From Embleya sp045207655 (GTDB lineage Bacteria; Actinomycetota; Actinomycetes; Streptomycetales; Streptomycetaceae): a stretch of 64,000 nucleotides of DNA. Below are positions 39,412 to 50,292 of this stretch, piece by piece. The stretch lies in the NCBI RefSeq assembly GCF_045207655.1, contig NZ_CP108784.1, forward strand, positions 5,642,001 through 5,706,000, given 5' to 3'. How positions within the stretch are numbered: position 1 is the first letter of the stretch; every line of letters begins with the position of its first letter. The notes beneath the pieces were generated by a model. It was not told the origin of the DNA and searched no databases. It was given only the letters and a program-made list of their open reading frames with translations. The translations under genes and the position numbers were made by a program.

Positions 39412-41691
39412 TTATTCGGGCACGAACCACACCGTGGCCAGCGGGGGCAGCGTCATCGTCGCCGAGGCCGGGCGGCCCTGCCACTCCGCCTCCTCGGCCG
39501 TGATCTCGCCCTGGTTCCCGACGTTGGCGCCGCCGTAGCCGCCGGCGTCGGTGTTGAGCACCTCGCGCCAGCGGCCCACGTGCGGCAGACCCACCCGGAA
39601 GCCCTCGCGGACCACCGGGGAGAAGTTGCACACGCAGACCAACTGCTCACCGGCCGCGCCGATGCGGATGAAGGACAGCACGTTGGACGCCGCGTCGCCG
39701 CCGTCGATCCAGGAGAAGCCCTCCGGCCGGGTGTCCTGGGTCCACAGCGCGGACCTGCCCCGGTACACCGTGTTCAGGTCGCGGACCAGCCGCTGGACGC
39801 CCTGGTGTTCGGCGTGGTCGAGCAGCCACCAGTCCAGACCCCGCGCCTCGGACCACTCCGCGCCGTGGCCGAACTCCGAGCCCATGAACAACAACTGCTT
39901 GCCCGGATGGGCCCACATGAAGGCGAGATAGGCGCGCACGTTGGCCATCTGTTGCCAGCGGTCGCCCGGCATCTTGTCCACCAGCGAGCGCTTGCCGTGC
40001 ACGACCTCGTCGTGGCTGATCGGCAGGATGTAGTTCTCGCTCCAGGCGTACATCAGCGAGAAGGTGATCTCGTTGTGGTGGTACCGGCGGTGGATCGGCT
40101 CCTTCTGGATGTACTCCAGCGAGTCGTGCATCCACCCCATGTTCCACTTGAAGCCGAAGCCGAGCCCGCCGCCGTCGGTGGGGCGGGTCACCCCGTCCCA
40201 CGCGGTGGACTCCTCGGCGATGGTCAACACCCCCGGCACCCGCCGGTACAGCGTCGCGTTCATCTCCTGGAGGAAGGCCACCGCGTCCAGGTTCTCCCGG
40301 CCGCCGTGCTGGTTCGGCGCCCACTGGCCGTGCTCGCGCGAGTAGTCCAGGTAGAGCATCGAGGCGACCGCGTCCACCCGCAGGCCGTCGATGTGGAACT
40401 CCTCGCACCAGTAGACCGCGTTGGCGACCAGGAAGTTGCGCACCTCGTGCCGGCCGTAGTCGAAGACCAGCGTGCCCCAGTCCGGATGTTCGCCCCGGCG
40501 CGGATCCGGGTGCTCGTACAGCGGCGTGCCGTCGAACCGGGCCAGCGCCCACGCGTCCTTGGGAAAGTGCGCCGGCACCCAGTCCACCAGCACGCCGATG
40601 CCCGCGCGGTGCAGCGCGTCGACGAGGTGGCGGAACTCGTCGGGGCTGCCGAAGCGCGACGTGGGCGCGTAGTACGAGGACACCTGGTAGCCCCACGACG
40701 GCCCGTACGGGTGTTCGGCCACCGGGAGCAGCTCGACGTGGGTGAAGCCCATCTCGGTGACGTAGGTGGGCAACTGCTCGGCGAGTTCGAGGTAGCTCAG
40801 GCCCGGCCGCCACGAGCCCAGGTGGATCTCGTACACGCTCATCGCCGAGGTGTGGTGGGTGACCTCGGCGCGCTTTTCCAACCACTCCTTGTCCGCCCAG
40901 GAGTAGGTGGAGGTGTGCACGACCGACGCGGTGGAGGGCGGCAGTTCGGTGGCGAAGGCCAGCGGGTCGGCCTTTTGCCGGGACACCCCGTCGCGGCCGA
41001 GGATCTCGTACTTGTACTTGGTGCCGTCGCCGACGTCGGGAACGAACAGCTCCCAGACCCCGGACGAGCCGAGCGAGCGCATCGGGTGCGCGATGCCGTC
41101 CCAGTAGTTGAAGTCGCCGACCACCCGCACACCGCGCGCGTTCGGCGCCCAGACCGCGAAGGAGGTGCCGGCGACCGGCCCGTTCGGGGTCTCGAAGGAG
41201 CGCACGTGCGCGCCGAGCACCTCCCACAGCCGCTCGTGCCGACCCTCGGAGATCAGGTGCAGGTCGAACTCGCCCAGGGTGGGCAGGAACCGGTACGGAT
41301 CGTCGGTGTGCAGCTCGGTGCCCTCGTAGCGGACCTCGAGCCGGTAGTCGGGCACCGTCGAGCCGGGCAGCAGGCCGGTGAACAGGCCCTCGGCCTCGTG
41401 GGTCAGCTCGACCCGGTGCTCGCCGGTGACCACGATCACCTCACGGGCCCACGGCCGCAGCACCCGCACCACCACGCCGTCGACGCCGGGTACCTCCGGG
41501 TGCGGGCCGAGCAGCCCGTGCGGATCGTGATGGCCGCCGTCCACGAGACGGCGCAATTCGTCGGCGGCCAGCGGCGGCACCACCGGGGTGCCGGCCGGGC
41601 GGGTGCGGCTGCGCGTGCTCCGACGCGGAGCGGGACGGCCGGCGACCCCGCCGCCCTCGGATGACGCGGTGCTGTGCGGACGGGCCGTCAC
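39412..41691 (-). CDS. glgB: 1,4-alpha-glucan branching enzyme
   Basis: A 759-residue GH13 enzyme that moves chain ends to make alpha-1,6 branches. AGGAGG (41700-41705) sets the GTG start. It has a disordered N-terminus of about 35 residues, two N-terminal carbohydrate-type modules ('HHDPHGLLGPHP' and 'GTSFAVWAPNARGVRVVGDFNYWDG') and the catalytic barrel with 'FHIDGLRVDAVASML' (nucleophile Asp), 'TIAEESTAWDGV' (acid/base Glu) and 'PISHDEVVHGK'. It is the last gene of the glgE-treS-mak-glgB operon and branches the linear glucan made by GlgE. Confidence 0.97.
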   Translation of the reverse strand: MTARPHSTASSEGGGVAGRPAPRRSTRSRTRPAGTPVVPPLAADELRRLVDGGHHDPHGLLGPHPEVPGVDGVVVRVLRPWAREVIVVTGEHRVELTHEAEGLFTGLLPGSTVPDYRLEVRYEGTELHTDDPYRFLPTLGEFDLHLISEGRHERLWEVLGAHVRSFETPNGPVAGTSFAVWAPNARGVRVVGDFNYWDGIAHPMRSLGSSGVWELFVPDVGDGTKYKYEILGRDGVSRQKADPLAFATELPPSTASVVHTSTYSWADKEWLEKRAEVTHHTSAMSVYEIHLGSWRPGLSYLELAEQLPTYVTEMGFTHVELLPVAEHPYGPSWGYQVSSYYAPTSRFGSPDEFRHLVDALHRAGIGVLVDWVPAHFPKDAWALARFDGTPLYEHPDPRRGEHPDWGTLVFDYGRHEVRNFLVANAVYWCEEFHIDGLRVDAVASMLYLDYSREHGQWAPNQHGGRENLDAVAFLQEMNATLYRRVPGVLTIAEESTAWDGVTRPTDGGGLGFGFKWNMGWMHDSLEYIQKEPIHRRYHHNEITFSLMYAWSENYILPISHDEVVHGKRSLVDKMPGDRWQQMANVRAYLAFMWAHPGKQLLFMGSEFGHGAEWSEARGLDWWLLDHAEHQGVQRLVRDLNTVYRGRSALWTQDTRPEGFSWIDGGDAASNVLSFIRIGAAGEQLVCVCNFSPVVREGFRVGLPHVGRWREVLNTDAGGYGGANVGNQGEITAEEAEWQGRPASATMTLPPLATVWFVPE

Positions 41692-41739
41692 GGATGGGAC
41701 CTCCTGAGACGTGGGTGCTGAAACGGAATCGTCAGGTCG

Positions 41740-43187
41740 TCAGTGCGGCTGCGGTGCGCGTTCGGCCAGCCGCCGGATCGCCGACATCGGCACCGGCAGC
41801 CACGAGGGTCGGTTGCCCGACTCGTACATGACCTCGTACACGGCCTTGTCGGTCTCGAAGGCCCGCAACAACACGGGCTCGGAGTGCGGGTCGAACGAAC
41901 CCGCGTCGGCGTACCCCGCACAGAAGGCTTCCCGGTTGCGGGTCGCCCATTCCTCCGCGCGGCGCACCAGGTGCGGTGCGGGCGCCCCGCGACCCCAGAA
42001 CCCGCCGCCGCCGGCGAGCAGGTGTCGGGCCGCGTAGTCGAACGAGCGCAACATCGCCGCGATGTCGCGCAGCGGCGAGTGCAGCGAGCGTCGTTCGCTC
42101 AGCGGCCGGGCGGGCTCGCCCTCGAAGTCGAGCAGCACCCACCGGGTGGCGGTGCGCATCACCTGACCGAGGTGGAAGTCGCCGTGGATGCGCTGCAACG
42201 GGACCGGATGCCCGTCCCGACCCAGCGTCTCCAGGTCCTGGTACGCCTCGCGCAGCCGGTCGGTGAACGGCGCCAACTCCGGCACCGCCTCGGCCGCCGC
42301 GTGCAGTCGGCGCTCCATGTCCTGCGCGATCGCGGCCAACTCCGCCTCGCCCGCCACCGAAGTGGGCAGCGAGCGGGCCAGGTCGGCGTGCACCTCGGCG
42401 GTGGCCGCGCCGAGTCGGAAGGACTCGCCGGCGAAGTCGCCGCCGGTCTCGTGCGCGTGCGGACCGGCGCCGCGCACCTCCTGGCCGGCGTACAGGTCGC
42501 GGACCGAGGTCTTGGCCAGCTCCCAGCCGTCGGTGCCGGTGCGCAGGTACTCCTGGAGCAGGCCGAGCGTGGTCGGCTCGGCGTCGGTGTCCGGGAACGG
42601 CATGTCGAACCAGGCGATCGGCGCCGGGATCCGCCGCGAGCCCGCGCCCGCCAGCGCGAGCGAGACCTCCAGGTCCGGATTGACGCCGGGCACCACGCGC
42701 CGGAACAGCTTGAGGATCACGTCGTCGCCGAAGATGATCGACGTGTTCGACTGCTCGGCGCCGATCACCAGGCCGACGTGCTCGGGGTCGGGGGCCTGCG
42801 CGCCGGGCCGGTGGAAGGCCAGGGAGCCGACGGTGTCCGCGGCGACGAACCGTTCCGGCAACCACCGGGTCAGCTCGGCGTCGTGCACCGCGTCGTAGAG
42901 GCTGCTGCCGTTGGGCAATCGGCCGATGGCCGCGTGCGCGAGCCGGTCCGGCAGGGTGCCCCGAACCCCGAGCAGGAGTTGATAGTGCTCGGGCGTGGCA
43001 CCGTGCTCGACCCGCAGCAGCACGTGGTGCAGCGCGGGATCGCCGGAGACCACTTCGAGACTGTGGACCACGCCGACCCCACGAAGAGGTCGGCCCTTGC
43101 CGGCGAACCATCTCTGCTGCGGCAGCCAGTCGCGCAGCACGGCGATCACGGCGGAGGCAGTCGGATCGTGGGGTCGGGTGGAATCCG

Positions 43188-43191
<4 letters not shown>
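41740..43191 (-). CDS. mak: Maltokinase
   Basis: A 483-residue kinase (Pep2/Mak) that phosphorylates maltose to maltose-1-phosphate for GlgE. GTG 43191 overlaps the treS stop as GTGA, showing translational coupling. Features are the maltokinase N-terminal cap 'LPQQRWFAGKGRPL', 'AEQSNTSIIFGDDVILKLFRRV' (nucleotide-binding, in part), the catalytic loop 'RIHGDFHLGQVM', the metal-binding 'LLDFEGEPARPL' and 'SPLRDIAAMLRSFDYAA'. In many actinobacteria this kinase is fused to TreS; here it is separate. Confidence 0.95.
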
Positions 43192-44878
<1,687 letters not shown>

Positions 44879-44882
<4 letters not shown>

Positions 44883-47176
44883 GGGCTGTTCCTCCGGACC
44901 GAGAAGAGATGCGCGGGCTCGTGCGCCGGATCCAGCCGCACGTAGTTGTGCCGACCCCAGCGATAACCGGCTCCGGTGAACTCGTCCTGCACCGCGAAGG
45001 TGTCCTGCCAGTCCGACCCGAGAGCGGGCAGGTCCAGGGCGACGGTGGCCTCGTGCGTGTGGTGCGGATCCAGGTTCACCACCACCAGGACCAGGTCGTC
45101 GACATCACCCACACGGGTTCGCTTGGAGAAGGCCATGACCGCATCGTCGTCCACGTGATGGAAGGTCAGGTTTCGCAGACGTTGCAGACTCGGGTGGCGT
45201 CGGCGCATCCGGTTCAGCGTGGTGATGTACGGCGCCAGCGAGCGTCCCTCGCGCTCGGCCCCGGCCCAGTCGCGCGGGCGGAGCTGGTACTTCTCCGAGT
45301 CGTGGTACTCCTCGCTGCCCGCCTTGACCGCGCGGTGCTCGAACAGCTCGAAGCCCGAGTAGACGCCCCACGTCGGGGACAGCGTGGCGGCGAGCAGGGC
45401 CCGGATCCTGAACGCGGCGGGCCCGCCGTACTGAAGGTAGGCGTGCAGGATGTCCGGGGTGTTCACGAAGAAGTTCGGCCGCATGTAGGAGGACGCCTCG
45501 CCGGTGGTCAACTCGGTGAGGTACTCCTGAAGTTCGTCCTTGCCGTTGCGCCAGGTGAAGTACGTGTACGACTGCTGGAAGCCGACCTTGGCCAGCGTGC
45601 GCATCATCGCCGGTCGGGTGAACGCCTCGGCCAGGAAGATCACGTCCGGGTCGGTCGCGTTGATCGTGGCGATCACCTGCTCCCAGAACATCACCGGCTT
45701 GGTGTGCGGGTTGTCCACCCGGAAGATCCGCACGCCGTGCGCCATCCAGTGCCGCAACACCCGCAACGTCTCGGCGACCAGACCCTCGAAGTCGGCGTCG
45801 AAGTCGATCGGGTAGATGTCCTGGTACTTCTTCGGCGGGTTCTCCGCGTAGGCGATGGTGCCGTCGGCCCGGTGCCGGAACCACTCCGGGTGCTTCTCCA
45901 CCCACGGGTGGTCGGGGGAGACCTGGAGCGCGAAGTCGAGCGCCACCTCCATCCGCAACTCGCGGGCCCGGGCCACGAACGCGTCGAAGTCCTCGATCGT
46001 GCCCAGGTCGGGGTGGATCGCGTCGTGCCCGCCCTCGGGCGAGCCGATCGCCCACGGTGACCCGGGATCGTGCTCGCCGGCCTCGAGCGTGTTGTTGGGC
46101 CCCTTGCGGAACGCCCGGCCGATCGGGTGAATCGGCGGCAGGTAGACCACGTCGAAGCCCATCGCGGCGATCCGCGGCAGGCGTTCCATCGCGGTCCGGA
46201 AGGTGCCGCCGCGCGGCGGGTGGTTGCCGGCGGGGTCCACCACCGCGCCCTCGGAACGCGGGAAGAACTCGTACCAGGACCCGTACAACGCGCGCTCGCG
46301 CTCGACCCGCAGCGGATGGCGTGCCGAGCTGGTGAGCAACTCCCGCAGCGGATGCCTGGCCAGCACCTCGTCCAGCACACTCGACCGTGCCGCGGCGAGT
46401 CGTTCGGTGGGGCTGCGCGCCTCGTCCCGGACCGCGTCCACCGCGGCCAGCACGACCGCCCGCAGGCCGTCCTTCTTGGGCACGCCGGCGGCGGCCCGCT
46501 CCAGCAACTGCGCGCCCTCCTCCAGCACCAGGTCGACCTCCAGGCCGGCCGGGATCTTGATGCCGGCCGCGTGCCGCCAGGAGGCGATCGGGTCGCCCCA
46601 CGCCTCGACCGCGTAGGACCACAGGCCCTCGGAGGTCGGCGTGACGCTCGCGTGCACCCGGTCGGTCCCGGGCGCGCCCGGAAGCATCGGGGTGAGCGCG
46701 CCGGCCCGGCCGCGCGGGTCGCGCAGCACCACGCCCGCGGCCACCGCGTCGTGGCCCTCGCGAAAGACCGTGGCGGCCACGGGGAACGTCTCGCCCGGGA
46801 TCGCCCGGGCCGGCCGGGTGCCGCCGTCGACGGCCGGCTCGACGTCCAGGATCGGGATGCGCCCGATCCGCGGCGTCACCGGTTTGGCCGATCTCCCGGC
46901 GCGCGCGGGTGACTTGGCCGCGGCGGGCGGCGCGTCGGGTTGCGCGGCAAGGGGCCGCGCCGGCTCGGGCCGCACGGTGCTCGCCTTCGTCGCGCTCGCC
47001 TCGGGTGCCGGCTTCGTCGTCGCACCGGGCGCCGGCCGGGTGGCCGACGCCGGTTCGGGCCGCGCGGCCCTCGACTTCCCGGCGGTCGTCTTCCGTGCCG
47101 CGGCCTTGTCGGCCGCGACCTGCCCCGCCCGGGGTGCGCGGGCGCCCCCGGGGTCCTTCTCAGCCGAACTGGTCAT
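44879..47176 (-). CDS. glgE: Alpha-1,4-glucan:maltose-1-phosphate maltosyltransferase GlgE
   Basis: A 765-residue GH13_3 enzyme that adds maltosyl units from maltose-1-phosphate to alpha-glucan. ATG 47176 has AGGAG upstream. The nucleophile is Asp488 in 'RIFRVDNPHTKPVMFWE', with acid/base Glu in 'IFLAEAFTRPAMM'; other motifs are 'VYLPPIHPIGRAFRKGPNN' and 'NFFVNTPDILHAYLQYGG'. Streptomyces GlgE is about 675 residues (recalled). The surplus is an Ala/Pro/Lys-rich leader of about 100 residues before 'RIGRIPILDVEPAV'. It is first in the four-gene operon and divergent from glgP. Confidence 0.96.
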
Positions 47177-47595
47177 GCCGAACTCCTGTACCCACGGACG
47201 GGCATCCCGTGCGCGTCGCGCGCGATACACCCGTACGGAAACCCACTCGATACCCCGATTGCCGGACCCGGGAGTGGCGGAAAACCGACCCGGCGGCGAC
47301 CGGTGGGATCGCTCGGGTCCACCTCTCACCGCTGCGCGGCGGCCATTGCTCGTGACGCGACCACCAGGCGGGGACCGGGTGGGGCCCGGCCCCCGATCGT
47401 GGACGGTGGATGTCTGGTGTGTCCGCGATACGGCGGGACGGAAGGACCCGGCTGTTCAACGATCGTCAAGTCGCTCGGGGCACGGTCCATATGGTGTAAA
47501 AACGCCCCCAGACCCATCCGCAAGATCTTGCCGGCTTTGCAAGCGCACTGCATCCACTGTCGCAAGTTCTGCCGCCTTCCGGCTAGGGTCGCAGC
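47177..47595. promoter_or_regulatory. Divergent control region between glgE and glgP
   Basis: A 419-bp gap with no gene. Near the glgP side are a perfect palindrome CAAGATCTTG (47521-47530), a TTGCAA palindrome (47537-47542) and three GCAAG motifs (47520, 47539 and 47562) spaced about two helical turns apart. These resemble the CTTGCAG-type half-sites of LacI-family maltose regulators in Streptomyces. TAGGGT (47584-47589) lies 6 nt before the glgP GTG, as in leaderless promoters. Confidence 0.5.
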
Positions 47596-50208
47596 GTGAG
47601 AGCAATCCGCAGATTCACCGTGCGTACGGTTCTGCCCGCTCCGCTGGAGCCACTGGGTGAACTGGCGATGAACCTCCGCTGGTCCTGGCACGCGGAGACC
47701 CGCGACCTGTTCGAGTCGATCGATCCGGACACCTGGGCCTCGGTCGGCCGAGACCCCGTCCGCCTGCTCGGCACCGTGCCGAACGACAAACTCGGCGCCC
47801 TCGCCGACGACCGCCGCTTCCTCGCCCGACTGCGGGTGGCGGCCGAAGACCTGCACGAATACCTGACCGGACCTCGTTGGTACCAAACCCTGTCGGAGGC
47901 CGCTCCCGGCCCCGACGCGCCACCGGCGGCGATCGCGTACTTCTCGCCGGAGTACGGCATCACCGCGGCACTTCCGCAGTACAGCGGCGGTTTGGGCATC
48001 CTCGCGGGCGACCATCTGAAGGCCGCGAGCGACCTGGGTGTCCCGATCGTCGGAGTCGGCCTGATGTACCGCCACGGGTACTTCCGGCAGTCGTTGTCCC
48101 GGGACGGGTGGCAGCAGGAGCGCTATCCCCTCCTGGACCCCAACGAGTTGCCACTGACGCTCCTTCGGGGTGCCGACGGTGCACCCGCACGGGTGGTCAT
48201 CGGACTCCCGACGGGTGAGTTGCACGCGCGGATCTGGAAGGCCCAGGTCGGTCGGGTGCCACTGCTGCTGTTGGACTCGGACATCGAGGAGAACGAACCC
48301 GCCGAACGCGAGGTGACCGACCGGCTGTACGGCGGCACGAGCGAACACCGCTTGCATCAGGAGATGCTGCTCGGCATCGGCGGGGTGCGGGCTTTGCGGG
48401 CATTTTGCGAGATCACCGGTCATCCGGCGCCCGAGGTCTTCCACACCAACGAGGGCCACGCCGGCTTCCTGGGCATCGAGCGCATCCGCGAGTTCACCCA
48501 GACCGAGGGGCTGGACTTCGACGCGGCCCTCGAAGCCGCCCGCGCGGGCACGGTGTTCACCACGCACACCCCCGTGCCGGCCGGGATCGACCGGTTCGGG
48601 CGCGATCAGATCCAGCGGCATTTCGGCGGCGGCCTCGCTTGTCCGGGGGTTCCGGTGGACCGGGTCCTCGCGCTCGGCGCGGAGACCTACCCGGACGGCG
48701 ATCCGGGCGTGTTCAACATGGCCGTGATGGGCCTGCGGCTCGCCCAACGGGCCAATGGCGTGAGCAAGCTGCACGGACGGGTCAGCCGGGGCATGTTCGA
48801 CGGCCTGTGGCCGGGCTTCGACACCACCGAGGTACCGATTACCTCGATCACGAACGGCGTACACGCGCCCACGTGGGTGGACGCCGACGTGCTGGACCTG
48901 GCCGGCCGCGAGGCGGGCGTCGAACTCACCGAGGATCCCTCGGCGTGGGCGGCCATCGATCGGCTCTCGGCAGGCTCGTTGTGGGACCTGCGCCGGGCGC
49001 TGCGCGCGAAGCTGGTCGCCGAGGCGCGGCTGCGGCTGCGCGCGTCCTGGAAGCAACGCGGCGCGGGCGACGCGGAATTGGGCTGGATCGAGGGTGTGCT
49101 CGATCCGGACGTGCTGACCATCGGGTTCGCCCGCCGGGTGCCGTCCTACAAGCGGCTCACCCTGATGCTGCGGGATCCGGCCAGGTTGCGCGGGATGTTG
49201 CTGCACCCCGAGCGGCCGGTGCAGATCGTCATCGCGGGCAAGTCGCACCCGGCCGACGAGGGCGGCAAACGACTGATCCAGGAACTGGTGAGGTTCGCCG
49301 ACCGCGAGGACGTGCGGCACCGGATCGTCTTCCTGCCGGACTACGACATCGCGATGGCCCAACACCTGTACCCCGGGTGCGACGTGTGGCTGAACAACCC
49401 GCTGCGCCCGCTGGAGGCGTGTGGCACCTCGGGGATGAAGGCCGCGCTGAACGGCTGCCTGAACCTGTCCATCCTGGACGGGTGGTGGGACGAGTGGTAC
49501 GACGGTTCGAACGGTTGGGCGATTCCGACCGCCGACGGGATCACCGACGTGGACCGCCGGGACGACCTCGAGGCCGGGGCCCTGTACGACCTGATCGAGA
49601 ACTCGGTCGCGGCCAGGTTCTACGACCGGGGGCCCGAGGGCCTGCCCACCCGGTGGCTGGAAATGGTCCGGCACACGCTGGCCACGCTCGGCCCCAAGGT
49701 GCTCGCGGACCGGATGGTCAAGGACTACGTCGACGTGCTGTACGCGCCGGCGGCGTTGTCCGGCCGGGCGATCACCGGCGCGGCCGCGCGCGAGTTGGCG
49801 GAGTGGAAGGCGCACGTGCGGCGGTCCTGGGCGGGCGTCCGGGTCGATCACGTGGAGTCGGGCGGGATAGGGGACGCCCCCGAGGTCGGCAACACGCTGA
49901 ACCTGCGGGTCTTCGTCTCCCTGGGCGAACTCGCGCCCGCCGACGTCGAGGTCCAGGTCGTGCACGGCCGGGTCGACGACGCGGACCGGATCGTGGAGAG
50001 CACGGTGGCGCCGCTCAAGGCGGGGCACCGGGACGAGCACGGTCGCCGGTTCTACGAGGGCTCGTTGGCCCTGGATCGGACCGGTCCGTTCGGCTACACC
50101 GTCCGGGTGATGCCGACCCACCCGCTGCTCGCGGGTCCGGCCGAACTGGGCCTGATCGCGGCGCCGCCGGAGAGTGAGGGCTTCGCGGAGGGCATCGCGC
50201 TGCGCTGA
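47596..50208 (+). CDS. glgP: Alpha-glucan (glycogen) phosphorylase
   Basis: An 870-residue PLP enzyme that releases glucose-1-phosphate from alpha-glucan ends. It is of the short bacterial type with a DUF3417 N-terminal part ('LGELAMNLRWSWHAETRDLFESIDP' region). 'YFSPEYGI', 'GLGILAGDHLKAASDLGVP', 'HTNEGHAGFLGIERIREF' and the PLP site 'CGTSGMKAALNG' (Lys615) are present. No ribosome site precedes GTG 47596; TAGGGT 6 nt upstream implies a leaderless message. It is divergent from the GlgE operon, so synthesis and breakdown genes share one control region. Confidence 0.96.
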   Translation: MRAIRRFTVRTVLPAPLEPLGELAMNLRWSWHAETRDLFESIDPDTWASVGRDPVRLLGTVPNDKLGALADDRRFLARLRVAAEDLHEYLTGPRWYQTLSEAAPGPDAPPAAIAYFSPEYGITAALPQYSGGLGILAGDHLKAASDLGVPIVGVGLMYRHGYFRQSLSRDGWQQERYPLLDPNELPLTLLRGADGAPARVVIGLPTGELHARIWKAQVGRVPLLLLDSDIEENEPAEREVTDRLYGGTSEHRLHQEMLLGIGGVRALRAFCEITGHPAPEVFHTNEGHAGFLGIERIREFTQTEGLDFDAALEAARAGTVFTTHTPVPAGIDRFGRDQIQRHFGGGLACPGVPVDRVLALGAETYPDGDPGVFNMAVMGLRLAQRANGVSKLHGRVSRGMFDGLWPGFDTTEVPITSITNGVHAPTWVDADVLDLAGREAGVELTEDPSAWAAIDRLSAGSLWDLRRALRAKLVAEARLRLRASWKQRGAGDAELGWIEGVLDPDVLTIGFARRVPSYKRLTLMLRDPARLRGMLLHPERPVQIVIAGKSHPADEGGKRLIQELVRFADREDVRHRIVFLPDYDIAMAQHLYPGCDVWLNNPLRPLEACGTSGMKAALNGCLNLSILDGWWDEWYDGSNGWAIPTADGITDVDRRDDLEAGALYDLIENSVAARFYDRGPEGLPTRWLEMVRHTLATLGPKVLADRMVKDYVDVLYAPAALSGRAITGAAARELAEWKAHVRRSWAGVRVDHVESGGIGDAPEVGNTLNLRVFVSLGELAPADVEVQVVHGRVDDADRIVESTVAPLKAGHRDEHGRRFYEGSLALDRTGPFGYTVRVMPTHPLLAGPAELGLIAAPPESEGFAEGIALR

Positions 50209-50224
50209 CCGCACCAGCTCGACC

Positions 50225-50264
50225 GTTCGGGCCCCGCCGTCCTTGTCGACGGCGGGGCCCGAAC
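50225..50264. terminator. Bidirectional terminator between glgP and the MMPL gene
   Basis: A perfect 17-bp stem, GTTCGGGCCCCGCCGTC (50225-50241) with its complement at 50248-50264, and a 6-nt loop. It lies between convergent gene ends. Confidence 0.9.
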
Positions 50265-50292
50265 GTGCCTTCTCCGCGGTGGTCTCGCTCGG

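Noticed and set aside
47326..50214. 962-codon minus-strand frame opposite glgP
   Set aside because: A low-complexity shadow; GlgP on the plus strand has complete family motifs.
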